DNA from: Streptomyces sp. OR43
GTDB taxonomy: Bacteria > Actinomycetota > Actinomycetes > Streptomycetales > Streptomycetaceae
Length of the DNA stretch: 46,046 nucleotides
Assembly: GCF_008042275.1 (NCBI RefSeq)
Contig: NZ_RDBK01000043.1
Location: 815,026-861,071 of the forward strand
Direction: 5' to 3'
Shown: positions 1 to 8,268 of the stretch, piece by piece
Position numbering within the stretch: the first letter of the stretch is position 1
Layout of the letters: every line of letters starts with the position of its first letter
The notes under the pieces: generated by a model
Database searches by the model: none
Told to the model about the DNA's origin: nothing
The model's input: only the letters and a program-made list of their open reading frames with translations
Made by a program: the position numbers and the translations under genes

Positions 1-158
1 GCGCGCCGCTTCCTCGCAGGCCCGGGGCTTCGGATACTTCGCCGCCAAGGTGCATCCGGACGTCCGGGTCCTCGACGAGGGCGGCAGCATGCTGCACGAC
101 CGGATCGACGCGGCCCGGCGGGCCGGTGCCAGTGCGCTGATCTGCTTCGCGCCGCCGC
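1..158. repeat. Left arm of a fold-back inverted repeat at the window edge
   Basis: Bases 1-152 are the exact reverse complement of 413-564, base for base. Allowing one mismatch at 153, the match extends to 158/407. The copied stretch encodes part of the SIS domain of the RpiR gene that lies across it. The switch point falls in a GC-repeat microhomology (gccgccgc). This is most simply an artefactual or recombinational fold-back at a contig end. It means that bases 1-158 should not be read as the true 3' end of the rpiR gene. Confidence 0.9.
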
Positions 159-974
159 CCGCGCGTCGAACTCCTCCAGCCTCGCCTGTGCGTCGGGCAG
201 GTCGTCGCACATGGCCTCCAGCAGTACCCGCCCCAGCAGCATCGGCGCGCAGGCGGTGTCGAAGGCGAGCCCCGTTCCCACGGCGGCGGGGATCAGCAGA
301 TCGCTGTACGCGGCCACCGGCGCGAACGCGGAGTCCGCGACCGAGACCACGGCCAGCCCCTGGTCCCCCGCGTGGGCGAGTGCGTCCACGACCTCGCGCG
401 GGTGGCGCGGCAGCGCGAAGCAGATCAGCGCACTGGCACCGGCCCGCCGGGCCGCGTCGATCCGGTCGTGCAGCATGCTGCCGCCCTCGTCGAGGACCCG
501 GACGTCCGGATGCACCTTGGCGGCGAAGTATCCGAAGCCCCGGGCCTGCGAGGAAGCGGCGCGCAGCCCGAGCACGAGCAGGGGCCGCGAGGCGGCGAGG
601 AGCCGGCCGGCCCGTTCGACGGGCCCCGGGTCGGCGAGCAGTTCGGCGAGGTGGCGCAGGTTCTCGATCTCGCCGAGCACCGCCTGCTGGTACTCGTTGT
701 ACGTGTCCTCCCCGTCGCCCTCGGCGGGCCCGGCCGGGGCGACCTCGCGCAGGTGCTTGCGCAGCGCGGGGTAGCCGTCGAACCCGAGGGCGACGGCGAA
801 CCGGGTGACGGAGGGCTGGCTGACCCCGGCCAGTTCGGCCAGTTCCACGCTGGAGAGGAACGGGGCGTCGCCGGCCCTGCGCACCATCGAGTGCGCGATG
901 CGCCGCTGCGTGGGCGTGAGCCTGCGCCCCTCGAACAGCTGCTGCACCCGCGCGGCCGGGCTGCTCCCGCTCAT
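159..974 (-). CDS. MurR/RpiR-family transcriptional regulator (HTH + SIS), 3' end lost in the fold-back
   Basis: A sugar-phosphate-sensing repressor or activator of the RpiR family. The ATG at 972-974 follows a GAGGGG ribosome site. Residues about 15-75 form the RpiR helix-turn-helix (LTPTQRRIA, then ELAELAGVSQPSVTRF). Residues about 125-260 form a SIS domain (LLVLGLRAASSQARGFGY) that in this family binds phosphosugars or related effectors. The gene reads normally to about codon 272 (LEEFDARAAA), which from family length should be very near its natural end. The sequence then flips into an inverted copy of its own SIS segment, so the authentic stop codon is not visible. The target is unknown. 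It is divergent from the small membrane protein gene, with an inverted repeat in the shared intergenic region. Confidence 0.85.
407..564. repeat. Right arm of the fold-back inverted repeat, inside rpiR
   Basis: This is the native copy of the duplicated segment. It lies in frame in the rpiR-family gene and encodes the start of the SIS fold. The arms are separated by a unique loop (159-406) that carries the C-terminal part of the same gene. Confidence 0.88.
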
Positions 975-1042
975 GCTGTCCCCTCGGTAGACCGGCCGTG
1001 CCGGGATCCGGCACCGCCGAATCCATTCAGCCAGCAAGCCGT

Positions 1043-1060
1043 CTGCATGTCCATATGCAG
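1043..1060. promoter_or_regulatory. Inverted repeat in the rpiR upstream region (candidate operator)
   Basis: CTGCAT-N6-ATGCAG is a perfect 6-6-6 inverted repeat about 70 bases upstream of the rpiR start, in the 180-bp divergent region. The position suits autoregulation. The assignment to RpiR is only positional. Confidence 0.35.
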
Positions 1061-1154
1061 CCGCTCCGTGGACCGGGTAGCCGGCCCACCCCTCAGGGGA
1101 AACAGGGGGGCTAGCCCCACTGACCCGGCCGCTCCCGCTTCGTACCGTGGAACC

Positions 1155-1583
1155 ATGGACGCACCCGACACCGAGCTCAAGAAGGAGCTCAAGGCCACGC
1201 TGGAGGCCCGCAGCGAGCTGGGGGCCGAGTACGACTCCGCGCTCGTCGATTCGTTTCTCGAGAAGGTCGAACAGCGTCTCGACGGCACGCTCGACCGCCG
1301 GGTCCGGCGCCATCTCGCCGAACAGCAGATCAGCGTCGCGCGCGGGGCCCGCGCCCCGCAGCTGCCCCTGGGGAACTTCGGTGAGCGCTTCGGGTTCGGG
1401 ATCATCTCCCTGATCCTGGCGATCCCGCTGTCCGCCATCGGTGTCGCGAACGCGGGGATCGAGGGGCTCGTCGTGGCCTGGCTCGGCATCGTCGGCGTCA
1501 ACGTCGTCCAGGCCGCGCACAGCGGGCGGGTGTTCAGGCGCCGGGAGAACGAGCGGCGGACGACGTCCGACTGGGAGGACTGA
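1155..1583 (+). CDS. Small conserved integral membrane protein, function unknown
   Basis: A 142-residue protein. Residues 1-75 are charged and helical (ELKKELKATLEARSELGAEY), probably a cytosolic coiled region. Two hydrophobic segments follow at about residues 84-104 (GIISLILAIPLSAIGVANAG) and 107-123 (GLVVAWLGIVGVNVVQAA), then a basic and acidic tail (RRRENERRTTSDWED). No enzymatic motif is visible. No clear Shine-Dalgarno sequence precedes the ATG, so a leaderless message is possible. The gene is followed after 5 bp by the convergent SDR gene. I do not recognise a functional family. Confidence 0.75.
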   Translation: MDAPDTELKKELKATLEARSELGAEYDSALVDSFLEKVEQRLDGTLDRRVRRHLAEQQISVARGARAPQLPLGNFGERFGFGIISLILAIPLSAIGVANAGIEGLVVAWLGIVGVNVVQAAHSGRVFRRRENERRTTSDWED

Positions 1584-1588
1584 GCGTC

Positions 1589-2350
1589 TCAGGCCTGGCG
1601 GGTCGGCAGCACGACGACCTGGCGCAGGTTGATGTGGCGTGCGCGGCTGGTCGTGTACGCGATCAGGTCGGCGATCTCGTCACTGGAAAGCCCGCCGAGC
1701 GCGTCGAACATGCCGTCCAGCTGACCGCTGAGTTCCGCGTTGTCGACATGGCCGGCCAGTTCGGAGTCGGTGAGGCCGGGCTCGATGTTCGTGACGCGGA
1801 CGTCGCGCGGGCCGAGTTCGGTGCGCAGCGAGGCCGACAGGTAGGTGAGCGCGGCCTTCGTGGCCCCGTACACGGCGTAGTTGGGGAACGTGACGTGCGC
1901 GCCGATCGACGAGATGTTGACGAGATCGGCGGTGCGGCCCCCGGCGGCGGCCGCCACCAGGTCGGCCGTGAAGGCCCGGATGATGCGCAGGACACCCGTC
2001 ACGTTCGTGTCGAGCATCCGCTGCCATTCGTCGGCGCGCCCCGCGTCCACCGGGTTCGGCAGCATCACACCGGCCGCGTTGACCACCAGGTCCACCGGGC
2101 CGAACTCCGTACGCACCCGCTCGGCGGCGGCGTCCACGGACGCCTGGTCGGTGACGTCGGTGACCACGACGAGTGCCTGACCGCCGTCGGCGGTGATCTT
2201 CCCCGCGAGTTCCGTCAGCCGGTCCTCGCGGCGGGCCAGCAGCGCGACCCGTACCCCGTGGGCGGCGAGCAGCTGTGCCGTCGCGTTCCCCATGCCGCTG
2301 GCGGCTCCGGTGATGACGGCGGTGCGGCCTGCGAGCGTTGCGTACGTCAT
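1589..2350 (-). CDS. Short-chain dehydrogenase/reductase (classical SDR)
   Basis: An NAD(P)-dependent oxidoreductase of 253 residues, the usual classical SDR length. The Rossmann glycine motif TGAASGMG is at residues 14-21 and the NAAG strand motif at 91-94. The catalytic tetrad is visible as N116, S148, Y161 and K165 (YGATK). The ATG follows an AGGAGTTCGGAC ribosome site. The substrate cannot be predicted; the sequence resembles the broad YdfG/serine-dehydrogenase-like group. It is divergent from the XRE/MmyB regulator, a common pairing in Streptomyces in which the regulator controls the neighbouring oxidoreductase. Confidence 0.9.
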   Translation of the reverse strand: MTYATLAGRTAVITGAASGMGNATAQLLAAHGVRVALLARREDRLTELAGKITADGGQALVVVTDVTDQASVDAAAERVRTEFGPVDLVVNAAGVMLPNPVDAGRADEWQRMLDTNVTGVLRIIRAFTADLVAAAAGGRTADLVNISSIGAHVTFPNYAVYGATKAALTYLSASLRTELGPRDVRVTNIEPGLTDSELAGHVDNAELSGQLDGMFDALGGLSSDEIADLIAYTTSRARHINLRQVVVLPTRQA

Positions 2351-2428
2351 GTCCGAACTCCTCGGTGCTGTCGTCCTCCGGGGTGCTTCCCCGGCCCGGC
2401 CCCCACTCTGTGACGGCGCGCGGCGGCT

Positions 2429-2453
2429 ACCCAGGGGTGCGTCTTTCCTGGGT
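2429..2453. promoter_or_regulatory. Inverted repeat between the SDR gene and the XRE regulator
   Basis: ACCCAGG at 2429-2435 and CCTGGGT at 2447-2453 form a 7-bp inverted repeat with an 11-bp spacer, midway between the two divergent start codons. Further CCAGG/CTGGG half-motifs follow at 2458-2471. A site for the XRE/MmyB regulator is the obvious guess. Confidence 0.4.
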
Positions 2454-2500
2454 CCGCCAGTACCAGGCTGGGAACCGGCCGGTCTTCTACGATCGGCGGC

Positions 2501-3379
2501 ATGGACGGCGACCTCGGAGACTTCCTCCGCTCACGACGTGCCCGAATCCGGCCCGAGGACGTGGGGCTGAACTCCTACGGCCGCAGGCGCGTCCCCGGGC
2601 TCCGGCGCGAGGAGGTCGCGCAGCTCGCCGGGGTCAGCGTCGACTACTACATCCGGCTGGAACAGGGCCGGGGCCCGAGCGTCTCGGACGCCGTGCTGGA
2701 CGCGATAGCCCGGGTGCTCCGGCTGGACGGGACGGAGCACGCCTACCTGCGCACGGTGGCCCGCCCCGCACCACGCAAGGCCGCTCCGCCCGCCGCGCAG
2801 CGGGTACGGCCGGGGCTGCGGCTGCTCCTGGACACGCTCGACCCGGCGCCCGCCTTCGTCCTGGGCCGCCGGATGGACGTCCTGGCGTGGAACGCGCTGG
2901 GTGACGCGGTCGTCGGCTTCTCCCGGATGGCCGCCGCCGAACGGAACATGCCGCGGCAGACGTTCCTGGAACCGGCGGCGCGGGAGCTGTACCCGGACTG
3001 GCCGGCCGTGGCGGCGGAGACGGTCGCGTATCTGCGCCTGGACGCGGGACTTCACCCCGACGACAAGCAGCTCGCCACCCTGGTCGGCGAACTGTCCATG
3101 AAGAGCGAGGACTTCCGCCGGCTGTGGGCGGACCACCAGGTGAAGGCGAAGACGTACGGCGTGAAGCGGATCGACCACCCGGTCGTGGGCGGACTGACGC
3201 TTCCGTACGAGACGCTCGGCGTGCCCGGCGACCCGGACCAGTCGCTGGTGGTCTACACCCCGGAGCCCGGTTCGGAGACGGCGGAGCGCATCGCCCTGCT
3301 GGCGAGCTGGGCGGCCGCACCGCGGACGGGGGAAGGGGAGGACGGGAGTCAGGAGGACGCGCGCGGTCTTCGCGCATAG
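2501..3379 (+). CDS. XRE-family regulator with MmyB-like ligand-binding domain
   Basis: A 292-residue DNA-binding protein. Residues about 5-90 hold the helix-turn-helix typical of the MmyB group (GLRREEVAQLAGVSVDYYIR then LEQGRGPSVSDAVLDAIARV). Residues about 105-270 match the PAS-like MmyB ligand-binding domain (ILGRRMDVLAWN-type segment, then YPDWPAVAAETVAYLR and the FRRLWADH motif). No ribosome site precedes the ATG. A TACGAT at 2488-2493 would place transcription start at about 2500, so the message is probably leaderless. It is divergent from the SDR gene, its probable target. The bound ligand is unknown; some members of the group bind fatty acids. Confidence 0.9.
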   Translation: MDGDLGDFLRSRRARIRPEDVGLNSYGRRRVPGLRREEVAQLAGVSVDYYIRLEQGRGPSVSDAVLDAIARVLRLDGTEHAYLRTVARPAPRKAAPPAAQRVRPGLRLLLDTLDPAPAFVLGRRMDVLAWNALGDAVVGFSRMAAAERNMPRQTFLEPAARELYPDWPAVAAETVAYLRLDAGLHPDDKQLATLVGELSMKSEDFRRLWADHQVKAKTYGVKRIDHPVVGGLTLPYETLGVPGDPDQSLVVYTPEPGSETAERIALLASWAAAPRTGEGEDGSQEDARGLRA

Positions 3380-3385
3380 ATGTGT

Positions 3386-3442
3386 CGCGGGGACCGCCGC
3401 ACCCCCGGTTTCCCAGGGGGCGGGACGACGGCGGTCCCCGCG
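3386..3442 (+). terminator. Strong stem-loop after the XRE regulator gene
   Basis: A perfect 14-bp stem (3386-3399 with 3429-3442) begins seven bases after the stop codon. A second inner stem of five G-C pairs (3402-3406 with 3416-3420) lies within the loop. There is no U-run, as is usual for Streptomyces terminators. The following 257 bases up to the end of the CBS gene are GC-rich and contain no convincing gene. Confidence 0.65.
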
Positions 3443-3699
3443 AAGGACGCGATCCGGGTCAGGGCCGGATCTCGCATCCGGGCGACGGTGGAGGTCCGGG
3501 AGCCGCTCCGTAGTCCGTGTCGCCGTTCGGGTGCCGGCGGGTTTCCCTGCCGACACCCACTAATCTGCCCGAGCCGTGTTAAGCCGGTGCTGCGGCCACG
3601 TGTCGCGCTCGTACCGTTTTCGCGAAGCGCGCGTTCCGTTCCCGGGCCGCGCGTCCGGCCGCACGCCGGGGCCTTCCGTCCCGGGCCCCGCGTCCGGCG

Positions 3700-5112
3700 C
3701 TACGGCTGCGCGGGCGTGGCCGAGGCGTCCTTGGCGAGGAACGCCAGGAGGTCCTGCCGACTGACGACGCCCTTCGGCTTGCCCTCCACGAGCACGATCG
3801 CGGCGTCGGCCGCGCCCGTGCCGCCGAGCACCGCCATCAGGTCCTCGACCGGTTCGCCGGAGCCGACCTGCGGCAGCGGCGGCGACATGTGCTTCTCCAG
3901 CGGGTCGGTGAGCGAGGCCTGCTGGGCGAAGAGCGCGTTCAGCAGCTCCCGCTCGACGACCGAGCCGATGACCTCGGCGGCCATCACGTCCGGGTGTCCG
4001 GCCCCGGGCTTCACGATCGGCATCTGCGAGACGCCGTACTCGCGCAGCACGTCGATCGCCTCGCCGACGGTCTCCTCCGGGTGCATGTGGACGAGCGTCG
4101 GGATCGGGCCCGCCTTGTAGTCGAGGACGTCGGCGACCCGGGCGGACGGTCCGGTGTCCTCCAGGAAGCCGTAGTCCGCCATCCACTCGTCGTTGAAGAT
4201 CTTCGAAAGGTAGCCGCGGCCGCTGTCCGGCAGCAGGACGACGACCACGTCGTCGGGTCCGAGCCGCTTCGCGACCTCCAGGGCGCCCACGACGGCCATG
4301 CCGCAGGAACCGCCGACCAGCAGCCCTTCCTCCTTGGCGAGGCGGCGGGTCATCTGGAAGGAGTCCTTGTCGGACACGGCGACGATCTCGTCGGTGACCG
4401 TCCGGTCGTACGCCGACGGCCAGAAGTCCTCGCCGACGCCCTCGACCAGATACGGCCGGCCGGAGCCGCCGGAGTAGACCGAGCCCTCCGGGTCCGCGCC
4501 GACGACCTTGACGGCGCCGCCGCTGGCTTCCTTCAGGTAGCGGCCGGTGCCGCTGATCGTGCCGCCGGTGCCGACCCCCGCCACGAAGTGCGTGATCTTC
4601 CCGTCCGTCTGCTCCCACAGTTCGGGACCGGTGGTCTCGTAGTGGGAGCGCGGGTTGTTCGGGTTGGAGTACTGGTCGGGCTTCCAGGCTCCGGGCGTCT
4701 CACGGACCAGCCGGTCCGAGACGTTGTAGTACGAGTCCGGGTGCTCCGGGTCCACCGCCGTCGGGCAGACGACGACCTCGGCACCGTAGGCGCGCAGCAC
4801 GTTGATCTTGTCCGTGGACACCTTGTCCGGGCAGACGAAGACGCACTTGTAGCCCTTCTGCTGCGCGACGATCGCCAGGCCCACGCCCGTGTTGCCGCTG
4901 GTCGGCTCGACGATCGTGCCGCCGGGCTGCAGCTCGCCGCTCTGTTCGGCCGCCTCGATCATGCGCAGGGCGATCCGGTCCTTGACCGATCCGCCGGGGT
5001 TGAAGTACTCGACCTTGGCCAGGACCGTCGCCTGGATGCCGGCCGTCACACTGCGCAGCCTCACCAGCGGGGTATTGCCTACGAGACTGATCATCGAATC
5101 GTGGAATTGCAC
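3700..5112 (-). CDS. cbs: Cystathionine beta-synthase (PLP core plus C-terminal CBS domain pair)
   Basis: A PLP enzyme that condenses serine (or O-acetylserine) with homocysteine in transsulfuration. It has 470 residues. I start at GTG 5112 (QFHDSMISLVGNTPLVRL), preceded by CGGAG at good spacing, rather than at upstream in-frame codons whose added 43 residues look non-coding. The PLP lysine is K44 in SVKDR. The phosphate-binding loop TSGNTG is at 71-76, and the GVGTGGTISG loop follows later. Residues about 340-460 form two CBS repeats, which distinguishes this from simple cysteine synthases. A catalytic preference for cystathionine over cysteine synthesis cannot be read from sequence alone. 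Confidence 0.93.
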   Translation of the reverse strand: MQFHDSMISLVGNTPLVRLRSVTAGIQATVLAKVEYFNPGGSVKDRIALRMIEAAEQSGELQPGGTIVEPTSGNTGVGLAIVAQQKGYKCVFVCPDKVSTDKINVLRAYGAEVVVCPTAVDPEHPDSYYNVSDRLVRETPGAWKPDQYSNPNNPRSHYETTGPELWEQTDGKITHFVAGVGTGGTISGTGRYLKEASGGAVKVVGADPEGSVYSGGSGRPYLVEGVGEDFWPSAYDRTVTDEIVAVSDKDSFQMTRRLAKEEGLLVGGSCGMAVVGALEVAKRLGPDDVVVVLLPDSGRGYLSKIFNDEWMADYGFLEDTGPSARVADVLDYKAGPIPTLVHMHPEETVGEAIDVLREYGVSQMPIVKPGAGHPDVMAAEVIGSVVERELLNALFAQQASLTDPLEKHMSPPLPQVGSGEPVEDLMAVLGGTGAADAAIVLVEGKPKGVVSRQDLLAFLAKDASATPAQP

Positions 5113-5147
5113 CGTGTACTCCGGGGTCTCCGAGATGGTGCCGCAAG

Positions 5148-5153
5148 AGTATG
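5148..5153 (-). promoter_or_regulatory. Candidate -10 hexamer for the CBS gene
   Basis: On the minus strand CATACT lies 36 bases upstream of the GTG start. A weak TTCGCC is at -35 spacing of 18. This would give a short leader containing the ribosome site. Hexamer match only. Confidence 0.3.
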
Positions 5154-5260
5154 CGTACGGGCACGAGATTGGGCGAAGCGATTGAACGACGGCCACTTGG
5201 GGGCAGTTAGCACTGTGTACGGCGGTAGGGCAGTACGGCAAGGAGGAGGTGGACCGGACT

Positions 5261-6337
5261 GTGTCGAGAGCGAGGGTGGCACGGCGGATCGCGGCGGGCG
5301 CGGCCTACGGCGGTGGCAGCATCGGGCTGCTGGGCGCCGCGGCGGTGGGCGTCCTGCTGGCGGAGGTCCAGCTGGCGAAGCGGCAGGTGGGAGGCGGCAC
5401 CGCACCGGTGCCGCCGAGCGCGGACGGGCGGTACGGGGTGGCGTTCACCGGCCCCGCGGACCCGCTGAGGTTCGGGCTGCTCGGGGACTCCACGGCGGCC
5501 GGGCAGGGGGTGCGCCGGGCCGGGCAGACTCCGGGGGCGCTGCTCGCCTCGGGGCTCGCGGCGGTGTCGGAGCGGCCGGTGGATCTGCGGAACGTCGCGC
5601 AGCCGGGGGCCAGGTCGGACGATCTGGAACGGCAGGTCTCGCTGCTGCTCGCGGACCCGGCCCGGGTGCCGGACGTCTGCGTGATCATGATCGGCGCCAA
5701 TGACGTGACGCACCGGATGCCCGCCACCCAGTCGGTGCGCTGTCTCACGACGGCGGTGCGCCGGCTGCGTACGGCGGGGGCCGAGGTCGTCGTGGGCACC
5801 TGCCCGGACCTGGGCACGATCGAGCCGGTCTACCAGCCGCTGCGGTGGATGGCCCGCCGCGTGAGCAGGCAGCTGGCGGCGGCGCAGACGATCGGTTCGG
5901 TGGAGCAGGGCGGGCGCACGGTGTCGCTGGGCGACCTGCTGGGCCCTGAGTTCGAGGCGAACCCGCGGGAGCTGTTCGGCCCGGACAACTACCACCCGTC
6001 GGCGGAGGGGTACGCGACGGCGGCGATGGCGCTCCTGCCGACGCTCTGCGCGGTGCTCGGCCTGTGGCCGGAGACCGACCGGCTGGACGGGGCACGCCGC
6101 GAGGACATGCTGCCGGTGGCCAAGGCGGCCTCCCAGGCGGCCAAGGAGGCCGGTACGGAGGTCACGGGGGCCCGGGCGCCCTGGGCACTCCTCAAGCACC
6201 GCAGGCGGCGGCGCCTGCCCGCGCCGACGGAGCCGCACCCGCACCCGGAGATGCACGGCGAGGCGGGCGGCTCGACGCGGGTGGAACGGCGCCCCGGCAC
6301 CGGCACCGGCACGGACACCGCGCCGCGGCACGCCTGA
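5261..6337 (+). CDS. Membrane-anchored SGNH/GDSL-family hydrolase
   Basis: A lipase/esterase-like hydrolase of about 358 residues. I prefer GTG 5261, 11 bases after AGGAGG, over the in-frame GTG at 5249 that overlaps that site. Residues 11-33 form a hydrophobic N-terminal anchor or signal. The SGNH blocks are in order: GDS at 75-77 (nucleophile S77) in LLGDSTAAGQG, a Gly/Asn block around N111, GAND at 145-148, and DNYHPS with the catalytic Asp/His pair. The C-terminus (about 290-358) is basic and low-complexity, ending just before a tandem repeat array. It is divergent from the CBS gene. Substrate unknown; the family includes carbohydrate and lipid esterases. Confidence 0.87.
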   Translation: MSRARVARRIAAGAAYGGGSIGLLGAAAVGVLLAEVQLAKRQVGGGTAPVPPSADGRYGVAFTGPADPLRFGLLGDSTAAGQGVRRAGQTPGALLASGLAAVSERPVDLRNVAQPGARSDDLERQVSLLLADPARVPDVCVIMIGANDVTHRMPATQSVRCLTTAVRRLRTAGAEVVVGTCPDLGTIEPVYQPLRWMARRVSRQLAAAQTIGSVEQGGRTVSLGDLLGPEFEANPRELFGPDNYHPSAEGYATAAMALLPTLCAVLGLWPETDRLDGARREDMLPVAKAASQAAKEAGTEVTGARAPWALLKHRRRRRLPAPTEPHPHPEMHGEAGGSTRVERRPGTGTGTDTAPRHA

Positions 6338-6522
6338 GATGCGCCGCGCGGGGCTGCGGGATGCGCCGTGCGGCACGCCTGCGGATGCGAGGCGCGGGGC
6401 CCCCGCAGGACGCGCCGTGCGGGGCCCGCAGGAGGCACCGTGCCGGGCCCGCAGGACGCGCCGTGCGGGGCCCGCAGGAGGCACCGTGCCGGGTCCGCAG
6501 GACGCGCCGTGCGGGGCCCGCG
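6314..6522. repeat. Tandem array of about 23-bp units, 3' of the SGNH hydrolase gene
   Basis: Starting in the last codons of the SGNH gene (6314-6336) and continuing through 6522 are about nine units of 22-24 bp. Units from 6408 are exactly 23 bp and alternate between two versions, so that 6408-6453 and 6454-6499 form two 46-bp repeats differing at one base. The core is RCCGTGCSGGGCCCGCA. Units upstream of 6408 are degenerate. The rest of the 339-bp gap to the thiolase contains no gene that I can see. Confidence 0.85.
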
Positions 6523-6676
6523 CCCTGCTCGCGCCCGGCCCACCGCCAACGAACTGAGCGGTTGCTTAGAAAAGAGGCCCGCATCACACGCCCTGTCGGG
6601 TGACCTCAGCAGTACGTCCGGGTAACTTCCAGAGCAGTCCTGCCAGACAGCCTTCCAGCCCTCATGGAGCCGCGTG

Positions 6677-7897
6677 ATGCCCGAAGCCGTGATCGTCTCT
6701 GCTGCCCGTTCGCCCATCGGCCGGGCCTTCAAGGGTTCGCTGAAGGACCTGCGCGCGGACGACCTGACCGCCACGATCATCCAGACCGCCCTCGCCAAGG
6801 TCCCCGAGCTGGACCCGAGGGACATCGACGACCTGATGCTCGGCTGCGGCCTCCCCGGCGGCGAGCAGGGCAACAACCTGGGCCGCATCATCGCCGTACA
6901 GATGGGGATGGACCACCTTCCCGGCTGTACGGTCACGCGCTACTGCTCGTCCTCCCTGCAGACCAGCCGCATGGCGCTGCACGCCATCAAGGCCGGCGAG
7001 GGCGACGTCTTCATCTCCGCCGGTGTGGAGATGGTGTCCCGCTTCGCGAAGGGCAACTCCGACAGCCTGCCGGACACCCGCAACCCGCTCTTCGCCGACG
7101 CCGAGGCCCGCACCGCGGCCCGTGCCGAGGAGTCCGGCGCGAGCTGGCACGACCCGCGCGAGGACGGCCTGGTCCCGGACGCGTACATCGCGATGGGGCA
7201 GACGGCGGAGAACCTGGCCCGGATCAAGGGCGTCACCCGTCAGGACATGGACGAGTTCGGCGTCCGCTCGCAGAACCTCGCCGAGGAAGCCCTGAAGAAC
7301 GGCTTCTGGGAGCGCGAGATCACTCCGGTGACGACGCCGGACGGCACGGTGGTCTCCAAGGATGACGGCCCGCGTGCGGGTGTCTCCCTGGAGGGCGTGC
7401 AGGGCCTGAAGCCGGTCTTCCGCCCCGACGGCCTGGTCACCGCGGCCAACTGCTGCCCGCTCAACGACGGCGCCGCTGCGCTCGTGATCATGTCCGACAC
7501 CAAGGCGCGCGAGCTCGGCCTGACCCCGCTGGCGCGGATCGTCTCCACCGGCGTCTCCGGCCTCTCCCCCGAGATCATGGGCTACGGACCGGTCGAGGCC
7601 AGCAAGCAGGCGCTGAAGCGGGCCGGACTGACGGTCGACGACATCGACCTGGCCGAGATCAACGAGGCGTTCGCCGCCCAGGTGATCCCGTCCTACCGCG
7701 ACCTCGGCCTGCCGCTGGACAAGGTCAACGTCAACGGCGGCGCCATCGCCGTCGGCCACCCCTTCGGCATGACCGGCGCCCGGATCACCGGCACGCTGAT
7801 CAACAGCCTGCAGTTCCACGACAAGCAGTTCGGCCTGGAGACCATGTGCGTGGGCGGCGGCCAGGGCATGGCGATGGTCATCGAGCGGCTGAGCTGA
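6677..7897 (+). CDS. Acetyl-CoA C-acetyltransferase (thiolase, FadA/AtoB family)
   Basis: Catalyses reversible Claisen condensation or thiolysis of acyl-CoA, in beta-oxidation or acetoacetyl-CoA formation. It has 406 residues, standard thiolase length. The ATG at 6677 is seven bases after GGAG; a GTG one codon earlier is less well spaced. The catalytic residues are the nucleophile C90 in [10 protein letters not shown]361 in [11 protein letters not shown] and C391 in CVGGGQGMA. The NEAFAAQ block is also present. No hydratase/dehydrogenase partner is adjacent, so the pathway direction is unclear. Confidence 0.93.
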   Translation: MPEAVIVSAARSPIGRAFKGSLKDLRADDLTATIIQTALAKVPELDPRDIDDLMLGCGLPGGEQGNNLGRIIAVQMGMDHLPGCTVTRYCSSSLQTSRMALHAIKAGEGDVFISAGVEMVSRFAKGNSDSLPDTRNPLFADAEARTAARAEESGASWHDPREDGLVPDAYIAMGQTAENLARIKGVTRQDMDEFGVRSQNLAEEALKNGFWEREITPVTTPDGTVVSKDDGPRAGVSLEGVQGLKPVFRPDGLVTAANCCPLNDGAAALVIMSDTKARELGLTPLARIVSTGVSGLSPEIMGYGPVEASKQALKRAGLTVDDIDLAEINEAFAAQVIPSYRDLGLPLDKVNVNGGAIAVGHPFGMTGARITGTLINSLQFHDKQFGLETMCVGGGQGMAMVIERLS

Positions 7898-7918
7898 GCC
7901 GGGCCGGCCCCGGTCGTC

Positions 7919-7954
7919 GCGGGGCGGGCCGATGCACCGCGGGCCCGCCCCCGC
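7919..7954 (+). terminator. Stem-loop after the thiolase gene
   Basis: GCGGGGCGGGCC (7919-7930) pairs with GGCCCGCCCCCGC near 7942-7954 with a single bulged C. It lies about 20 bases after the stop codon. Position and stability suit a factor-independent terminator. Confidence 0.55.
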
Positions 7955-8084
7955 AACCGCTCACCTTCTCGTTACGCTCCGGATCCGCCGGATCACCGGC
8001 CATCGGCGTCCGCCGGGCCCACACCGCCTTCCGGGCCCTTCGGCCGGACAAAGTGGCCGGTTCCGAGCCCCGACCGTGACCGAA

Positions 8085-8119
8085 TCTCCCCCAGGATGTG
8101 ACCTATCTCCTGGGGGAGA
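8085..8119. promoter_or_regulatory. Perfect 12-bp inverted repeat with 11-base loop in the thiolase/unknown-gene interval
   Basis: TCTCCCCCAGGA (8085-8096) is the exact complement of TCCTGGGGGAGA (8108-8119). It sits in the middle of a 371-bp non-coding stretch, 150 bases before the next start codon and too far from the thiolase stop to be its first terminator. It could be a second terminator, an operator or a leader hairpin. Nothing else in 7955-8268 looks like a gene. Confidence 0.5.
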
Positions 8120-8268
8120 GTCATTCCCGCAGGTCACACCCGCATCAGGGTTAAACCCCGGGCCCAAAGACCTGTCCAATTCGTGACGTAATGCACTGAC
8201 ACAGGGCGCCGGTACAGGACAAGCTGATGTAGGAAGTCGGGGGATCGATTGAAACCGGGAGTATGTCA

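Noticed and set aside
1..564. Terminal inverted repeat of a transposon or chromosome end
   Set aside because: The arms are internal coding sequence of one gene with no transposase, target duplication or telomere-like palindrome series.
5113..5241. An N-terminal extension of 43 residues on the CBS gene
   Set aside because: It lacks homology-like features, contains the probable promoter, and the GTG at 5112 has a correctly spaced ribosome site.
6338..6522. CRISPR array in the 23-bp repeats
   Set aside because: There are no unique spacers, the units are contiguous, and there is no cas gene in the window.
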